Part shown: in pieces, positions 55,030-64,000 of the stretch
How the letters are laid out: every line of letters begins with the position of its first letter
Numbering within the stretch: the first letter of the stretch is position 1
NCBI GenBank assembly: GCA_947462335.1
Contig: OX381718.1
Location: forward strand, 35,866,976-35,930,975
From: Harmothoe impar
Lineage: Eukaryota; Annelida; Polychaeta; Phyllodocida; Polynoidae
Direction: 5' to 3'
Length of the DNA stretch: 64,000 bases
Notes under the pieces: generated by a model
Database searches by the model: none
What the model saw: only the letters and a program-made list of their open reading frames with translations
What the model was told of the DNA's origin: nothing
Program-made: the position numbers and the translations under genes

Positions 55030-57070
55030 TGTGGACTCTTCAAGTAGCTCTTGGGACCCCTTTAGTGGCTCTTGGGACTCTGCAAGCAGTTCTGGGGACC
55101 CTCTCAGAGGCTTTGTTGGACCTTCCAGTTGCTCTGGGACCCCTTTAATGACGCTACAGACCCCTTCAGCTGCTCTGGGGACCCTACAAGCGGCTCTGTG
55201 GACCCTTCCAGCTGCTCTGTAGACCCCTTCTGTGACACTCGGGACCCCCTCAGTAACTCTGTGGACCCTCCAAGCAGCTCTGGTGACCTTTGCAGAGGCT
55301 TTGGAGGCTCTTCCAGTGACTCTGTGAACCCCTTCAATGAATCTGTGGACCCCATCAGTGACTCTGGACCCTTTCAGTGACTATGGGCACCCCTTCAGTG
55401 ACTCTATAGACCCTCAAGGCAGCTCTGGGGACCTTCCAAGAGGCGGCTTTGGAGGCCCTTCCAGTTGCTCTGACTCTAGGGACCCTTCCAGTAGCTCTGG
55501 GGACCCCTTTAGTGACACTGCGGACCCCTTCAGTGACTCTGTGGACCGTTCCAGTGTGTCTGGGGATCCCTTCAGTGGCTCTTGGGACCCCTACAGTGAC
55601 TCTTGGGACCCCTTCAGTGACACTGGGGACCCCTTCAGTGACTCTGTGGACCGTTCCAGTGGGTCTGGGGACCCCTTCAATGGCTGTCGGGACCCTTCCA
55701 GCGGCTCTAGGGACCCTTCCAGTAGCTCTGGGGACCCCTTTAGTGACACTGCGGACCCCTTCAGTGACTCTGTGGACCGTTCCAGTGTGTCTGGGGATCC
55801 CTTCAGTGGCTCTTGGGACCCCTACAGTGACTCTTGGGACCCCTTCAGTGACACTGGGGACCCCTTCAGTGACTCTGTGGACCGTTCCAGTGGGTCTGGG
55901 GACCCCTTCAATGGCTGTCGGGACCCTTCCAGCGGCTCTAGGGACCCTTCCAGTAGCTCTGGGGACCCCTTTAGTGACACTGTGGACCCCTTTAGTGACT
56001 TTGTGGACCGTTCCAGTGGGTCTGGGGACCCTTTCAGTGGCTCTGGGGACCGTTCCAGTGGGTGTGGGGACCCCTTCAGTGACTCTTTGGACCACTTCAG
56101 TGACACAGGGGACCCCTTCAGTGACACAGGGGACCCCTTCAGTGACTCTGTGGACCGTTCCAGTGGGTCTGGGGACCCCTTCAATGGCTCTTGGGACCCT
56201 TCCAGCGGCTCTAGGCACCCTTCCAGTAGCTCTGGGGACCTCTTTAGTGACACCGGGGATCCCTTTAGTGACTCTGTGGACCGTTCCAGTGGGTCTGGGG
56301 ATCCCTTCAGTGGCTCTTGGGACCCCTTCAGTGACTCTTTGGACCCCTTCAGTGACACTGGGGACCCTTTCAGTGGCTCTTGGGACCATTCCGGTGGGTC
56401 TGGGGACCACTTCAGTGGCTCTTGGGACCCTTCCAGCGGCTCTAGGCACCCTTTCAGTAGCTCTGGGGACCCCTTTAGTGACACCGGGGATTCCTTTAGT
56501 GACTCTGTGGACCGTTCCAGTGGGTCTGGGGATCCCTTCAGTGGCTCTTGGGACCCCTTCAGTGACACTGGGGACCCTTTCAGTGGCTCTGGGGACCATT
56601 CCAGTGGGTCTGGGGACCCCTTCAGTGGCTCTTGGGACCCCTTTAGTGACTCTTTGGACCCCTTCAGTGACACTGGGGAACCCTTCAGTGACTCTGTGGA
56701 CCGTTCCAGTGGGTCTGGGGACCCTTTCAATGGCTCTTGGGACCCTTCCAGCGGCTCTAGGGACCCTTCCAGTAGCTCTGGGGACCCGTTTAGTGACACT
56801 GGGGACCCCTTTAGTGACTCTGTGGACCGTTCCAGTGGGTCTGGGGATCCCTTCAGTGGCTCTTGGGACCCCTTCAGTGACTCTTTGGACCCCTTCAGTG
56901 ACACTGGGGACCCCATCAGTGACTCTGTGGACCGTTCCAGTGGGTATGGGGACCCCTTCAGTGGCTCTTGGGACCCTTCCAGCGGCTGTAGGACCCTTGC
57001 AGTGGCTCCAGGAGGACCTCTGTACACTGTGGTGGCACCTCAGGTGGCTGTGGGTGCATCTTTGCTGATT
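55030..57070. repeat. 21-bp satellite with higher-order repeats (foldback core)
   Basis: The basic unit is close to ggaccccttcagtgactctgt. It is reiterated roughly 90-100 times with variants, and an 11-unit block of 231 bp is present twice almost exactly (about 55,487-55,717 and 55,718-55,948). Because the unit is a multiple of three and stop-free, frames of 579 and 539 codons (plus) and 414 and 401 codons (minus) are open. The first would encode (DPFSDSV)n-type heptads. I do not regard these as genes. Confidence 0.85.
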
Positions 57071-57221
57071 CTGTGAACACCTCTGCTGACTCTATGACCA
57101 CCTCAAGCCCTGGAAACACCCAGGCGGGCTCTGGGTATGCATACCCTGGCTTTAGTAGATGATTACTAGCTCTGAAAATCTCTTTGCTGGTACCAAGGAA
57201 TACTCCTCCCCTATACCAGAG

Positions 57222-57463
57222 ACGACTGGATCATCTTCCCCTATACCAGGGATGGCTAGATAATCTTCCCTTATACCAGAAATGGCTAGATCATCTTCCC
57301 CTATACCAGAGATGGCTAGATCATCTTCCCCTATACCAGAGATGACTGGATCATCTTCCCCTATACCAGGGATGACTAGATCATCTTCCCCTATATCAGG
57401 GATGACTAGATCATCTTCGCCAGTACCTAGGACGACTGTACCACCTTCCTCAGTATCGGGGTT
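57222..57463. repeat. 30-bp minisatellite, about eight copies
   Basis: Units resemble gatgNctagatcatcttccc plus ctataccag. It lies inside the foldback core, between the 21-bp satellite and the right arm. Confidence 0.85.
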
Positions 57464-57909
57464 GTAGCTGAAAGGTCCCCAGAGTTACAAAAGGGGTCAA
57501 CAGAGCCGCCAGAAGGGTCCACAGAGCCGCTGGAAGGGTTCACAGTGCTGCTGAATGGGAGCTGATGGGAGCCACTGGAAGGGTCCCTAATCAACCAAGT
57601 TTTATTACAATACCTACCGCCCCACCGTTAGGAGCTTAAGGACTCTTAGGGGCCATCCACATGTAGCTAGCTGTTATGTATACCTCCTAGCTAATAAACA
57701 TGTCCACAGAGCAGCCAGTGGGGTCCACAGAGTCACTAAAGGGGTCCCAGAGCAACTGGAAGGTCCCACAAAGCCTCTTAGAGAACTGCTTGCAGGGTCC
57801 CAAGAGCTGCTGAAGGGGTCCCAAGAGCTACTTGAATGGTCCACAGAGCTTGTTTCTTTATCAACCTCGAACCATAGAATAACCTGGATCAAGGTTGTTT
57901 AGTTGTTGC

Positions 57910-58355
57910 CCTGCTTGTTGAAAATGAACCTCAGGACCATAGGAATATGTGTTGTTAGGGAGATAAACAATGATAACAGTCGTTGCTAGGTGATTAGCTG
58001 TGTTAGCAGCAAATCAATTGAACCATTTAATTCCTTGGGTCCAGTTTAAAGGGGTAGGTATGATTATAATCAACCTTAGGACCATGAAAATATGTGTTGC
58101 TAGGCAGATAAACAATTAGAATAGCTGTTGCTAAGCAACTAGCTGTCTTAGAAACAAATCAATAGAACAATTGAATTCCTTGGGTCCAATTTAGGGGGGA
58201 TAGGTATGGTTGTAATCAACCTCAGGACCATGAAAAACTGTGTTGCTAGGCAGATAAACAATTAGAACAGTTGTTGCTAAGCAACCAGTTGTCTTAGAAA
58301 CAAACCAATAGAACCATTGAATTCCTTGGGTCCAAATTAGGGGGGGTAGGCAGTG
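57910..58355. repeat. Three 146-bp tandem units in the right foldback arm (inverted)
   Basis: Inverted counterparts of the left-arm units, with junctions near 58,055, 58,200 and 58,350 (ggggNataggtatggttgta type). Left and right units remain very similar, so the arms can pair. Confidence 0.82.
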
Positions 58356-58589
58356 TTAAAAAAGTATTTTAAGCCATATCTAGGTCATTGGAGATGGAAT
58401 TCTGATATTTTGGCGGCCATCTTGGATTTTGGCGGCCATCTTGAATTCCTCGTAACCTTTTCCTTAACACTCACCATATCTGAAAAGCCCATGATCAGAG
58501 CTTTCCGGTGGTACATAGTGACCTTTAGTCTTTTTTGGTGATGGGTGTCGCCAGAAATATTGCTCCTGGCTCTCCAATGCTGCAGCACT

Positions 58590-59504
58590 ATAATGTTACA
58601 CAGCGATCAGGGACGGGAATTCGAATCAAATTTGTGGCAGGAGATGTGCCATCAGTTAGCGATTTGTAAGACTCGTACTAATCCATACCGGCCGCAGAGT
58701 GACGGACAGGTAGAAAGGTTTAATCGAACCCTGATACAAGTATTGAAGGGACTAGTAAATCAGAGAATGGATGACTGGGATGAACAATGTGACTTTGTAT
58801 GTCATGCCTATAACAGCACCGTACATGCTAGCACTAACTGTTCCCCTAACTTACTAGTGTTCGGGGAGGATCTGATCATGCCCGCGGACCTGGTTTTTGG
58901 GGTAGTAGGAATGAACCCGGAGGTACCATGTCAGATAATGTTTGTGGAGGCTCTGAAAGAATAGTTTAAAAATGCATACGAATTGGTTAGACAAGAGTTA
59001 CAGAAGAATGCTAAATGGCAGAAGGTCGGGTATGACACGAATCTTAAGACTAGAAGATACGAAGTGGGAGAATTGGTAGGCAGGTACCATGAACCGTTAG
59101 TAGGGATTAAATTAAGTGACAATTGGGATGGACCTTGGCGGATCACACAGCGGATTAGTGACAATACTGTGCTAATGAGGGATACGCATGGCAGGAATCA
59201 GAAATCCAACGCTGATCGGCTGAAACCGTGGAAAGGAAGGGAGTACTCCGCGGAAATGTTTAAAATGGGGACGGATAAATTAAATCAGAGGAAGAAAGAA
59301 ATTCAGAACATAGTTGTAAAACGTGGGGTGGGACGCCCGAAGAAAAGGAAGGTGCAGGACGTAAACTCACCAACACGATCGGTGAGTAAGAAATCCAAAG
59401 TCTCGGCAGGCGAAGGGAAGCGCAGGGGGAAGACGTTGAGTGTGGCCCGCTCACCGTCCGAAAAGGCCCCTGTCGTCACCAGGTACCTAATACCTCACTC
59501 CTAG
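58590..59504 (+). pseudogene. Integrase C-terminal part with one in-frame stop
   Basis: The frame resumes with MLHSDQGREFES (second catalytic Asp), then NPYRPQSDGQVERFNRTL (catalytic Glu) and YNSTVHASTNCSPNLLVFG. TAG at 58962-58964 interrupts it. The same frame continues through KWQKVGYDT, RRYEVGELVG and NWDGPWRI, a GPY/F-type module, to a Lys/Arg-rich tail with the AT-hook-like VGRPKKRK. It ends at 59504. The insertion plus target duplication (4,296 bp) keeps register, but the stop and the upstream shift disable the enzyme. Confidence 0.86.
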
Positions 59505-60100
59505 ATTGAACCCAGGGACTGCAATTACCTAGCCTGAATCACAACGAATGTAATCCAGTTTTATGTTATGTCATATGATTATCTGGTGAGCAGACCGGGT
59601 ATATCTGCCCTATGTGTTGGAACGATACCCAGGCACTGGAAGAGGGGATTAATTAACCGGATTAGAGTGTTCCTGAGGGTGGTGGACGGATAATCCGGCG
59701 GGTTGTACATATGCCACCTGTAAATACATCTACTTATACTCCTGACGAGCTCACTCCGAACCAATGAAAGACTCCGATAGACAGCAATTAGTACCGTAAT
59801 GAATGGCGCGAAAACCCTTTTGTTTACATCTGGAACGAGGTCATGAGGTCACGCCCCGAGCGGGATCTCATGGGGTAACACGCATGCGCGGAAGGTCGTT
59901 CCGGGTGAAAGAACCGCCATATTGATTTTTGGTGGACCAAAGGTCAACAGCGAGCGCACGAGGAGAAGTTGTTTTCAAAGCGAAATAGAGTTGTAAATCA
60001 AGGTTAGTGGGAGACCCAGGTTGCTTGTGAACACAGGCACCCGGTGAGGACCAGGAAACTGAAATTTATTTGAACCGTACCCCAAGAAAGAGACCGAAAC
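59505..60100 (+). other. Spacer between pol and the third coding region
   Basis: Nearly 600 bp without a coding frame. It may contain a splice acceptor or internal promoter for the downstream ORF, but I could not assign one. Confidence 0.4.
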
Positions 60101-61045
60101 ATGGCGAGTTCTTGCCACCCCGTAGATGACAGTATCGATATGACCGATGTTTTGAATGAACCGCTCTCACCCATCACTAGAATCGAAGACGCTGCATTAG
60201 GCAACGTGAGTATGGAGGAAGAAACGGGGGAGTATGACCAGAAAGGCCGGTCTGTATTTAAAGTTGTTACCACCGAACATACCGAACCCGACCAAAAGGG
60301 ATTCGTGAGCCGTTATGATGGCCGGGAGCTATTTCTGGCTGATGAACTGACCGTAGTCCCGGAAGGAGGAGTACCGAGAACTCTTCCGAATGAACTACGG
60401 GACTGTTTGATCGCAATATTGGGGGCTGATGTTTATGAATCGTTACCGTCAAACTGGCTGCTATTCTTTCCCGAAATGCAGAAGGGATTGAACGTGCACG
60501 AAGGTTTTCGCAAGGCGGTATTTGACTGCGAGGTGATGTACCGAGAGAAACGAATACCGGTAATCCCAGTCAGTGTTCCGGGAACGACTCGAGTTGGAAT
60601 AACCGGACTCGACATCCAGGCGGATATATATTTTAGAGAACCGGAAAAGAATATCTTGCCTCGAACCGTGGAGGGATGGGAGAAGCTAGCGAACCGGAGA
60701 AGAAAAACTAAATTATACAGTATCGACATCGATGAATTTTATGATCGATTGGAGGAGAGCGACGATGATCCGTCTCGCAGAGACGAGATCATAAGTGCTC
60801 TGATCCGAGAAGGGAAGAAAACCAAGGGATATGATCCGAAAATGAACCGAGACCCGTCCGAAGAGGAAGAGAAGGAGAGGATAGCAGAAAAGTTAAGGAA
60901 AGACGCGGTAGAGAAAGGAAAGGTAGTGCTCCGGAAATCGCAAGTAAAGAAGGATAAGAGTGAGGAAAGTCAGACGGACACGGATTCGTCCGACTTTGAG
61001 AAAGTTCTGAGTCCGAAAGAGAAACGAGCTGCTAAAAAAGTGTAA
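60101..61045 (+). CDS. Post-pol ORF, N-terminal part, unrecognised
   Basis: The ATG at 60101 is in a strong context (A at -3, G at +4). The 314 codons are acidic at the start, then contain a folded-looking middle (LPNELRDCLIAILGADVYES, NWLLFFPEMQKGL, IPVIPVSVPGTTRVGITGLD) and a charged Lys/Glu-rich end. There is no signal peptide, transmembrane segment or zinc knuckle, so it does not look like Env. The frame ends at a run of six A, after which protein-like sequence continues in the +1 frame. Confidence 0.7.
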   Translation: MASSCHPVDDSIDMTDVLNEPLSPITRIEDAALGNVSMEEETGEYDQKGRSVFKVVTTEHTEPDQKGFVSRYDGRELFLADELTVVPEGGVPRTLPNELRDCLIAILGADVYESLPSNWLLFFPEMQKGLNVHEGFRKAVFDCEVMYREKRIPVIPVSVPGTTRVGITGLDIQADIYFREPEKNILPRTVEGWEKLANRRRKTKLYSIDIDEFYDRLEESDDDPSRRDEIISALIREGKKTKGYDPKMNRDPSEEEEKERIAEKLRKDAVEKGKVVLRKSQVKKDKSEESQTDTDSSDFEKVLSPKEKRAAKKV

Positions 61046-61370
61046 GAACCCGAAACCGAGAATAGTAGATCTAACAGTCGACCCGAAGACAGTAGAGAAG
61101 GTAACTGAAGGATTGAAACAGAACGAACCGACGCCCGGACAGCTGAAGGCAATACAGGCTGCTGCAAGTGCCGGGGTAGGGGCTATAATAGAGAAAACGA
61201 AGCTGAAGGATAACGTCGGATCGGGAGAGGATGTAAATATGAGTGAGGGGGAAGGTGAACAGGAAGAGGAGGGGGATGAACCGACGGAGGAAGTTCCGAA
61301 ACCGAAAAAGGGGTCCTCAATGACTGAGGAGGAATTTGAGCGGTTGCAGGAGGTGTACAAAATGCAAACA
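61046..61370 (+). CDS. Post-pol ORF, middle segment in a shifted frame
   Basis: The +1 frame reads on from the A6 run as NPKPRIVDLTVDPKTVEKV, LKAIQAAASAGVGAIIEKTK and an acidic Glu/Gly stretch, up to MTEEEFERLQEVYK. Near 61,340-61,370 protein-like sequence returns to the original frame (FRLFVPASFEECAKGPSKYG). The simplest reading is one ORF with two compensating indels. Confidence 0.55.
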
Positions 61371-62911
61371 CCGAGTTCCGTCTGTTCGTACCCGCCTCGT
61401 TCGAGGAATGCGCCAAAGGACCGTCCAAATATGGCTGCCCCACGGCTTATAACATGGAAAATGAATCGGATGATGAAGATTGGCTCCGACCGACTATCAA
61501 AGACCCGCTACCGTCTGACCACTACGAATGGTGGTTCGACCAGATCCGGCATCACTCGGATGCATACTACAGTAGGGATCATCGTTGGAAAATCCGATGG
61601 GCCTACAAGGAGTGGTATCTGGTAAAGCGAGAAACCATCTGTCCGTTTGCCTTGTGCTTAAAGAACCCGAGACCGAAACATTACACAACGGCCCGTAGAT
61701 TCCTCCAGCACCTAACCGAACGACATATGCATCACTCGGTGGTGTACGAATGTCAGAAGACAGAGGCGACCCGAGAAAATCAGAAATGTGATGGCTGTGT
61801 AACGACTCGGAGGGCGAACATGGTTCGCCATTATAAAAACTGTCACACTCCGGGTATGAGTGCTACTGTGGCCCGAGTCAATAATTTGCACCGATTGTGG
61901 AGAGAGAAATACGACCGAATGGGCAGGGAAGATTTTCAGGGGATATCGACCATGACTGAATCCTACTGTGAGGTAGCCGACGCCCGTAATGGTAAACTGA
62001 GTGCTCGAGCCGCCTTGTTACTGGATCGGGGGAAGTTTGATATGCCCCAGGAAATGTGGAACCAGGTAGCGGAGTTCCGAGGGGATCCACCTAGGAATCG
62101 AACTGACACCAAACGTCAGGCAAGCCGAAGTCCGGCACGAGGTGATGCAAAACGGGGCCGGGACGAATCACCTTCAACCTTCCGGGTACCCTACAACCGA
62201 TCCGCAATGACTGCGTATCAGTCACCTTTGAACCGTGGCCCGATCAAACCTACCCCACCCGCTCCTTCTAAACCCGCTCCGTGTAAACCCACTCCGAGTC
62301 CAGCTGATCCGTCAGTATGGAGACAGCCGTCGGTTCCGTCCGATGATACAACGGACTACCCGGAATTACAGCCATCTCAAAGTTCGCTGAAACCACCAGC
62401 AACTCCGATGACCACTGTGCCCGATAACCGGCTCCGGATGTCTACGAAACCGGTAGTACACTATTTCGAAGCGGCTGAGAAGGTTGAATGTGAGGGTGCT
62501 CAGAAATTAGTAGATGAATTTCAGGAGGCACAGAAGGAGTTAGCGATCCGTTTCAACGCCGGGGTCGTTAACCTGTTTGCTGATTCGGTTGTAGCCATTC
62601 AGAAGACACATAAGGACCATTATAAAGAAGAGAATGACAAGGCATTGGAGGAGGCTCGGGCTGAATTAGAGAAGGTCTACATTGACAAGGAAAAGATGTT
62701 GAATGAAGAGAAGGCTAGGTTAGAACAGGACCGTAAAACCGTTACTTCCAGCACTGCCTTACTGCGGAGGAAACTATCTGAGCTCGATGCCAAAAATGAG
62801 GCAATGAACGTTAAGTTCCTTGAATGTTTCGGAGTGTTTCTGGACGAATGGGATGGGACCCGATCCGCCGCGCTAAAACTCCTGGAGGAGAAGGACGCTT
62901 TAGACGGATAG
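61370..62911 (+). CDS. Post-pol ORF, C-terminal part: Cys/His-rich and coiled-coil
   Basis: The first ATG is at 61454, but the frame is open from about 61,370. A Cys/His cluster (CPFALC, FLQHLTERHMHHSVVYEC, KCDGCVTTRRANMVRHYKNC) resembles tandem C2H2-like fingers. A Pro/Ser-rich stretch with KPTPPAPSKPAPCKPTPSP follows, then a long coiled-coil (KALEEARAELEKVYIDKEKM onward). Nucleic-acid binding and oligomerisation are inferred, which would suit a second Gag-like or accessory protein. I recognise no named family. Confidence 0.68.
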   Translation, partial: TEFRLFVPASFEECAKGPSKYGCPTAYNMENESDDEDWLRPTIKDPLPSDHYEWWFDQIRHHSDAYYSRDHRWKIRWAYKEWYLVKRETICPFALCLKNPRPKHYTTARRFLQHLTERHMHHSVVYECQKTEATRENQKCDGCVTTRRANMVRHYKNCHTPGMSATVARVNNLHRLWREKYDRMGREDFQGISTMTESYCEVADARNGKLSARAALLLDRGKFDMPQEMWNQVAEFRGDPPRNRTDTKRQASRSPARGDAKRGRDESPSTFRVPYNRSAMTAYQSPLNRGPIKPTPPAPSKPAPCKPTPSPADPSVWRQPSVPSDDTTDYPELQPSQSSLKPPATPMTTVPDNRLRMSTKPVVHYFEAAEKVECEGAQKLVDEFQEAQKELAIRFNAGVVNLFADSVVAIQKTHKDHYKEENDKALEEARAELEKVYIDKEKMLNEEKARLEQDRKTVTSSTALLRRKLSELDAKNEAMNVKFLECFGVFLDEWDGTRSAALKLLEEKDALDG

Positions 62912-62982
62912 GGTGTTATGAACCGTATTGGGGCTGAATCGGAATGTTAGGGGTAGTAGAATCGAATGGGACGTACGGGGAA

Positions 62983-63312
62983 AAGAAGAGGAGAGCACCT
63001 TTACACCCGCTGACAGACGTAAGTCTGAAGGCGTGCCTGATCCATCAATTCCATCAGGGATCAGGGGACGGGGAGCTACGACTGAATATGAGAGATGATA
63101 CAATCGATATGATGCGGACCCGGAAAAACTCGAGGGAAAGAAGTGGAGAGCACCTTTACACCCACCATAAGATTCGTTCTTCTTGGTGTGCCTGATCCAA
63201 GCCAACAACGATCAGGAAAGCTGTTGAAGAGGAAAGCGCCACGGACCCGCTGTCTAAAATTTTTTTTGACAAGCGTGCCTGATCAATACTATTACATTGA
63301 TCAGGGAGCAGT
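62983..63312 (+). repeat. Three tandem hairpin-forming repeats before the 3' LTR
   Basis: Each unit has an aagaNgNggaNagcNcc box, a variable middle, then gYgtgcCTGATC with a downstream GATCAGG. Stems: 63036-63043 with 63058-63065 (8 bp), 63191-63197 with 63210-63216 (7 bp), and 63278-63287 with 63296-63305 (10 bp). Loops differ in sequence and length, so the pairing, not the loop, is conserved. Confidence 0.7.
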
Positions 63313-63619
63313 GTATATATTGTATAAACTGTTATTCTGGATAAAGAGTAGAGCTGTGATTATATATATTTTCGGTGTGTGTCATATGTGTATATATCCC
63401 CACGTGGAAGCATGAGTGTTACTAAGTTAATATGAAGCGTGTTAAGCCGTTCGTATTGATAATACTTGTGCCATGTTTAATGTACAACAAATGTGTGTAT
63501 AGTGTTATTCGAGTCGTATGTTTGGCATACCCCTATGTGTATTATAGACATAACGTCATTTTTATATATATTGGTGTATACCTAGAAGGTATCCGTTTGA
63601 AAAAAAAATGTGTATGTTT

Positions 63620-63635
63620 TGTCTAGGGGGGGTTA
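63620..63635 (+). promoter_or_regulatory. Polypurine tract
   Basis: A G-rich run (taggggggggtta) directly precedes the 3' LTR, the expected site for plus-strand priming. The trailing tta is atypical. Confidence 0.6.
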
Positions 63636-63936
63636 TGTAGGGGACTCGAATCCCACTCGGATCGCAGTTATATAAACCACCATAAGATATTAGTTCATGA
63701 CCCGTATACAGAGGGCGCGAGTGTTGATAAGGGGGCGCTGCGATCGGGTAGGGTGGGATATATAAGGCCGGAAGGCTCAGTGGTAGACAGACCTCATCAG
63801 GTCTCGTCCCGAACAACAACCGAACTTAGATTACTGTAGTAGGAAACGTAAATAAAACTCTCTCTCTTTGCATCCAGAACGTATAAAGAACCTTCCGAGT
63901 TGTTTATTCTGCGACCGTAAAATACTGAACTCTACA
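63636..63936 (+). repeat. 3' LTR
   Basis: 301 bp, with TATATAAG at 63759-63766 and AATAAA at 63851-63856. It carries the same ends as the 5' LTR and two substitutions. Confidence 0.95.
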
Positions 63937-64000
63937 ATAGTAATAACCATTATGTTTACAATTATAGTCAGTATAGGTTGTCCCCTCTGAGTTTCTTTTT

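Larger units (their letters stand above)
54296..58589. mobile_element. Foldback (FB-like) element inserted in integrase
   Basis: The 4,294-bp element starts AGTGCTGCAGCATT and ends with its complement, and is flanked by the duplicated AT that leaves an uninterrupted integrase frame on removal. After short unique ends, arms of roughly 830 bp (about 54,327-55,165 and 57,718-58,550) are inverted copies. Each arm contains three tandem 146-bp units. The core is satellite DNA. No transposase is visible, so it must be mobilised in trans. The organisation recalls Drosophila FB elements, whose arms are also tandemly repeated. Confidence 0.85.
48378..63936 (+). mobile_element. Ty3/gypsy-like LTR retrotransposon with third coding region and nested foldback insertion
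   Basis: Two 301-bp LTRs (TGTAG...CTACA) flank primer site, Gag, Pro-RT-RNase H, integrase, a post-pol coding region and a hairpin-repeat region. The target duplication is atag (48374-48377 and 63937-63940). Pro-RT-RH-IN order and GPY/F-type integrase C terminus place it with Ty3/gypsy. The element measures about 15.56 kb, of which 4.3 kb is a later foldback insertion. Pol lesions make this copy defective. Confidence 0.92.

Noticed and set aside
55337..57076. 579-codon frame (DPFSDS repeats) as a secreted acidic protein
   Set aside because: It is the reading of a 21-bp satellite that is also open in other frames on both strands; no start context or non-repeat domain supports it.
63562..63819. 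Minus-strand frame in both LTRs (also 48340-48561)
   Set aside because: It lies within the LTR promoter region, is short and has no known counterpart; it appears twice only because the LTR does.
1..64000. CRISPR arrays, bacterial operons, rRNA or tRNA genes
   Set aside because: No evenly spaced identical repeats with unique spacers, no bacterial gene organisation and no recognisable tRNA or rRNA sequence was seen; a tRNA scan could not be run.

Overview
The window looks like intron-rich nuclear DNA of an invertebrate animal. The evidence is split genes with GT-AG introns and extracellular C-type lectin (CTLD) and WSC modules, together with tyrosine-recombinase (DIRS-like), CR1/Jockey-like and Ty3/gypsy-like retrotransposons and many small terminal-inverted-repeat (TIR) elements. 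A marine invertebrate such as a lancelet, lophotrochozoan or echinoderm would fit, but the sequence does not settle the taxon.

Host genes. Two tandem paralogous receptor genes lie on the minus strand. The upstream one can be rebuilt end to end from splice sites and reading phase: 11 coding exons between 39,682 (start codon) and 19,154 (stop), 1,701 nt, 566 residues. The order is signal peptide, CTLD first half, WSC domain (two exons), CTLD second half, a second complete CTLD (two exons), short Thr/Gln-rich stalk, one transmembrane segment, and a basic tyrosine-rich cytoplasmic tail. The WSC domain sits inside the first CTLD, at the phase-1 intron site that splits the second CTLD, and its two exons form a symmetrical 1-1 cassette. 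The second paralog starts at 17,975; only its signal-peptide, CTLD-first-half and WSC-first-half exons are visible (17.9, 14.6 and 8.2 kb), and the rest is off the left edge, lost or beyond my detection.

Mobile DNA. A DIRS/Ngaro-like retrotransposon (about 26.76-31.49 kb, minus) fills intron 5 of the intact gene and has 142-bp direct repeats differing at one base. A 5'-truncated LINE (44.62-47.78 kb, minus) interrupts a TIR element, with a 6-bp target duplication. The right-hand quarter (48,378-63,936) is one Ty3/gypsy-like LTR element: 301-bp LTRs with two differences, Gag, a candidate -1 frameshift signal, protease-RT-RNase H, integrase, then an unusual third coding region of about 2.8 kb and three tandem hairpin repeats before the 3' LTR. 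Its integrase is split by a 4,294-bp foldback element with 146-bp tandem repeats in its arms and a 21-bp satellite core.

The remaining introns and flanks (0-8, 8.4-14.5, 21-26, 35-38.7 and 41.5-43.1 kb) are mostly non-autonomous TIR elements, several nested, plus simple repeats. A 306-codon open frame at 4.05-4.97 kb is unrecognised.
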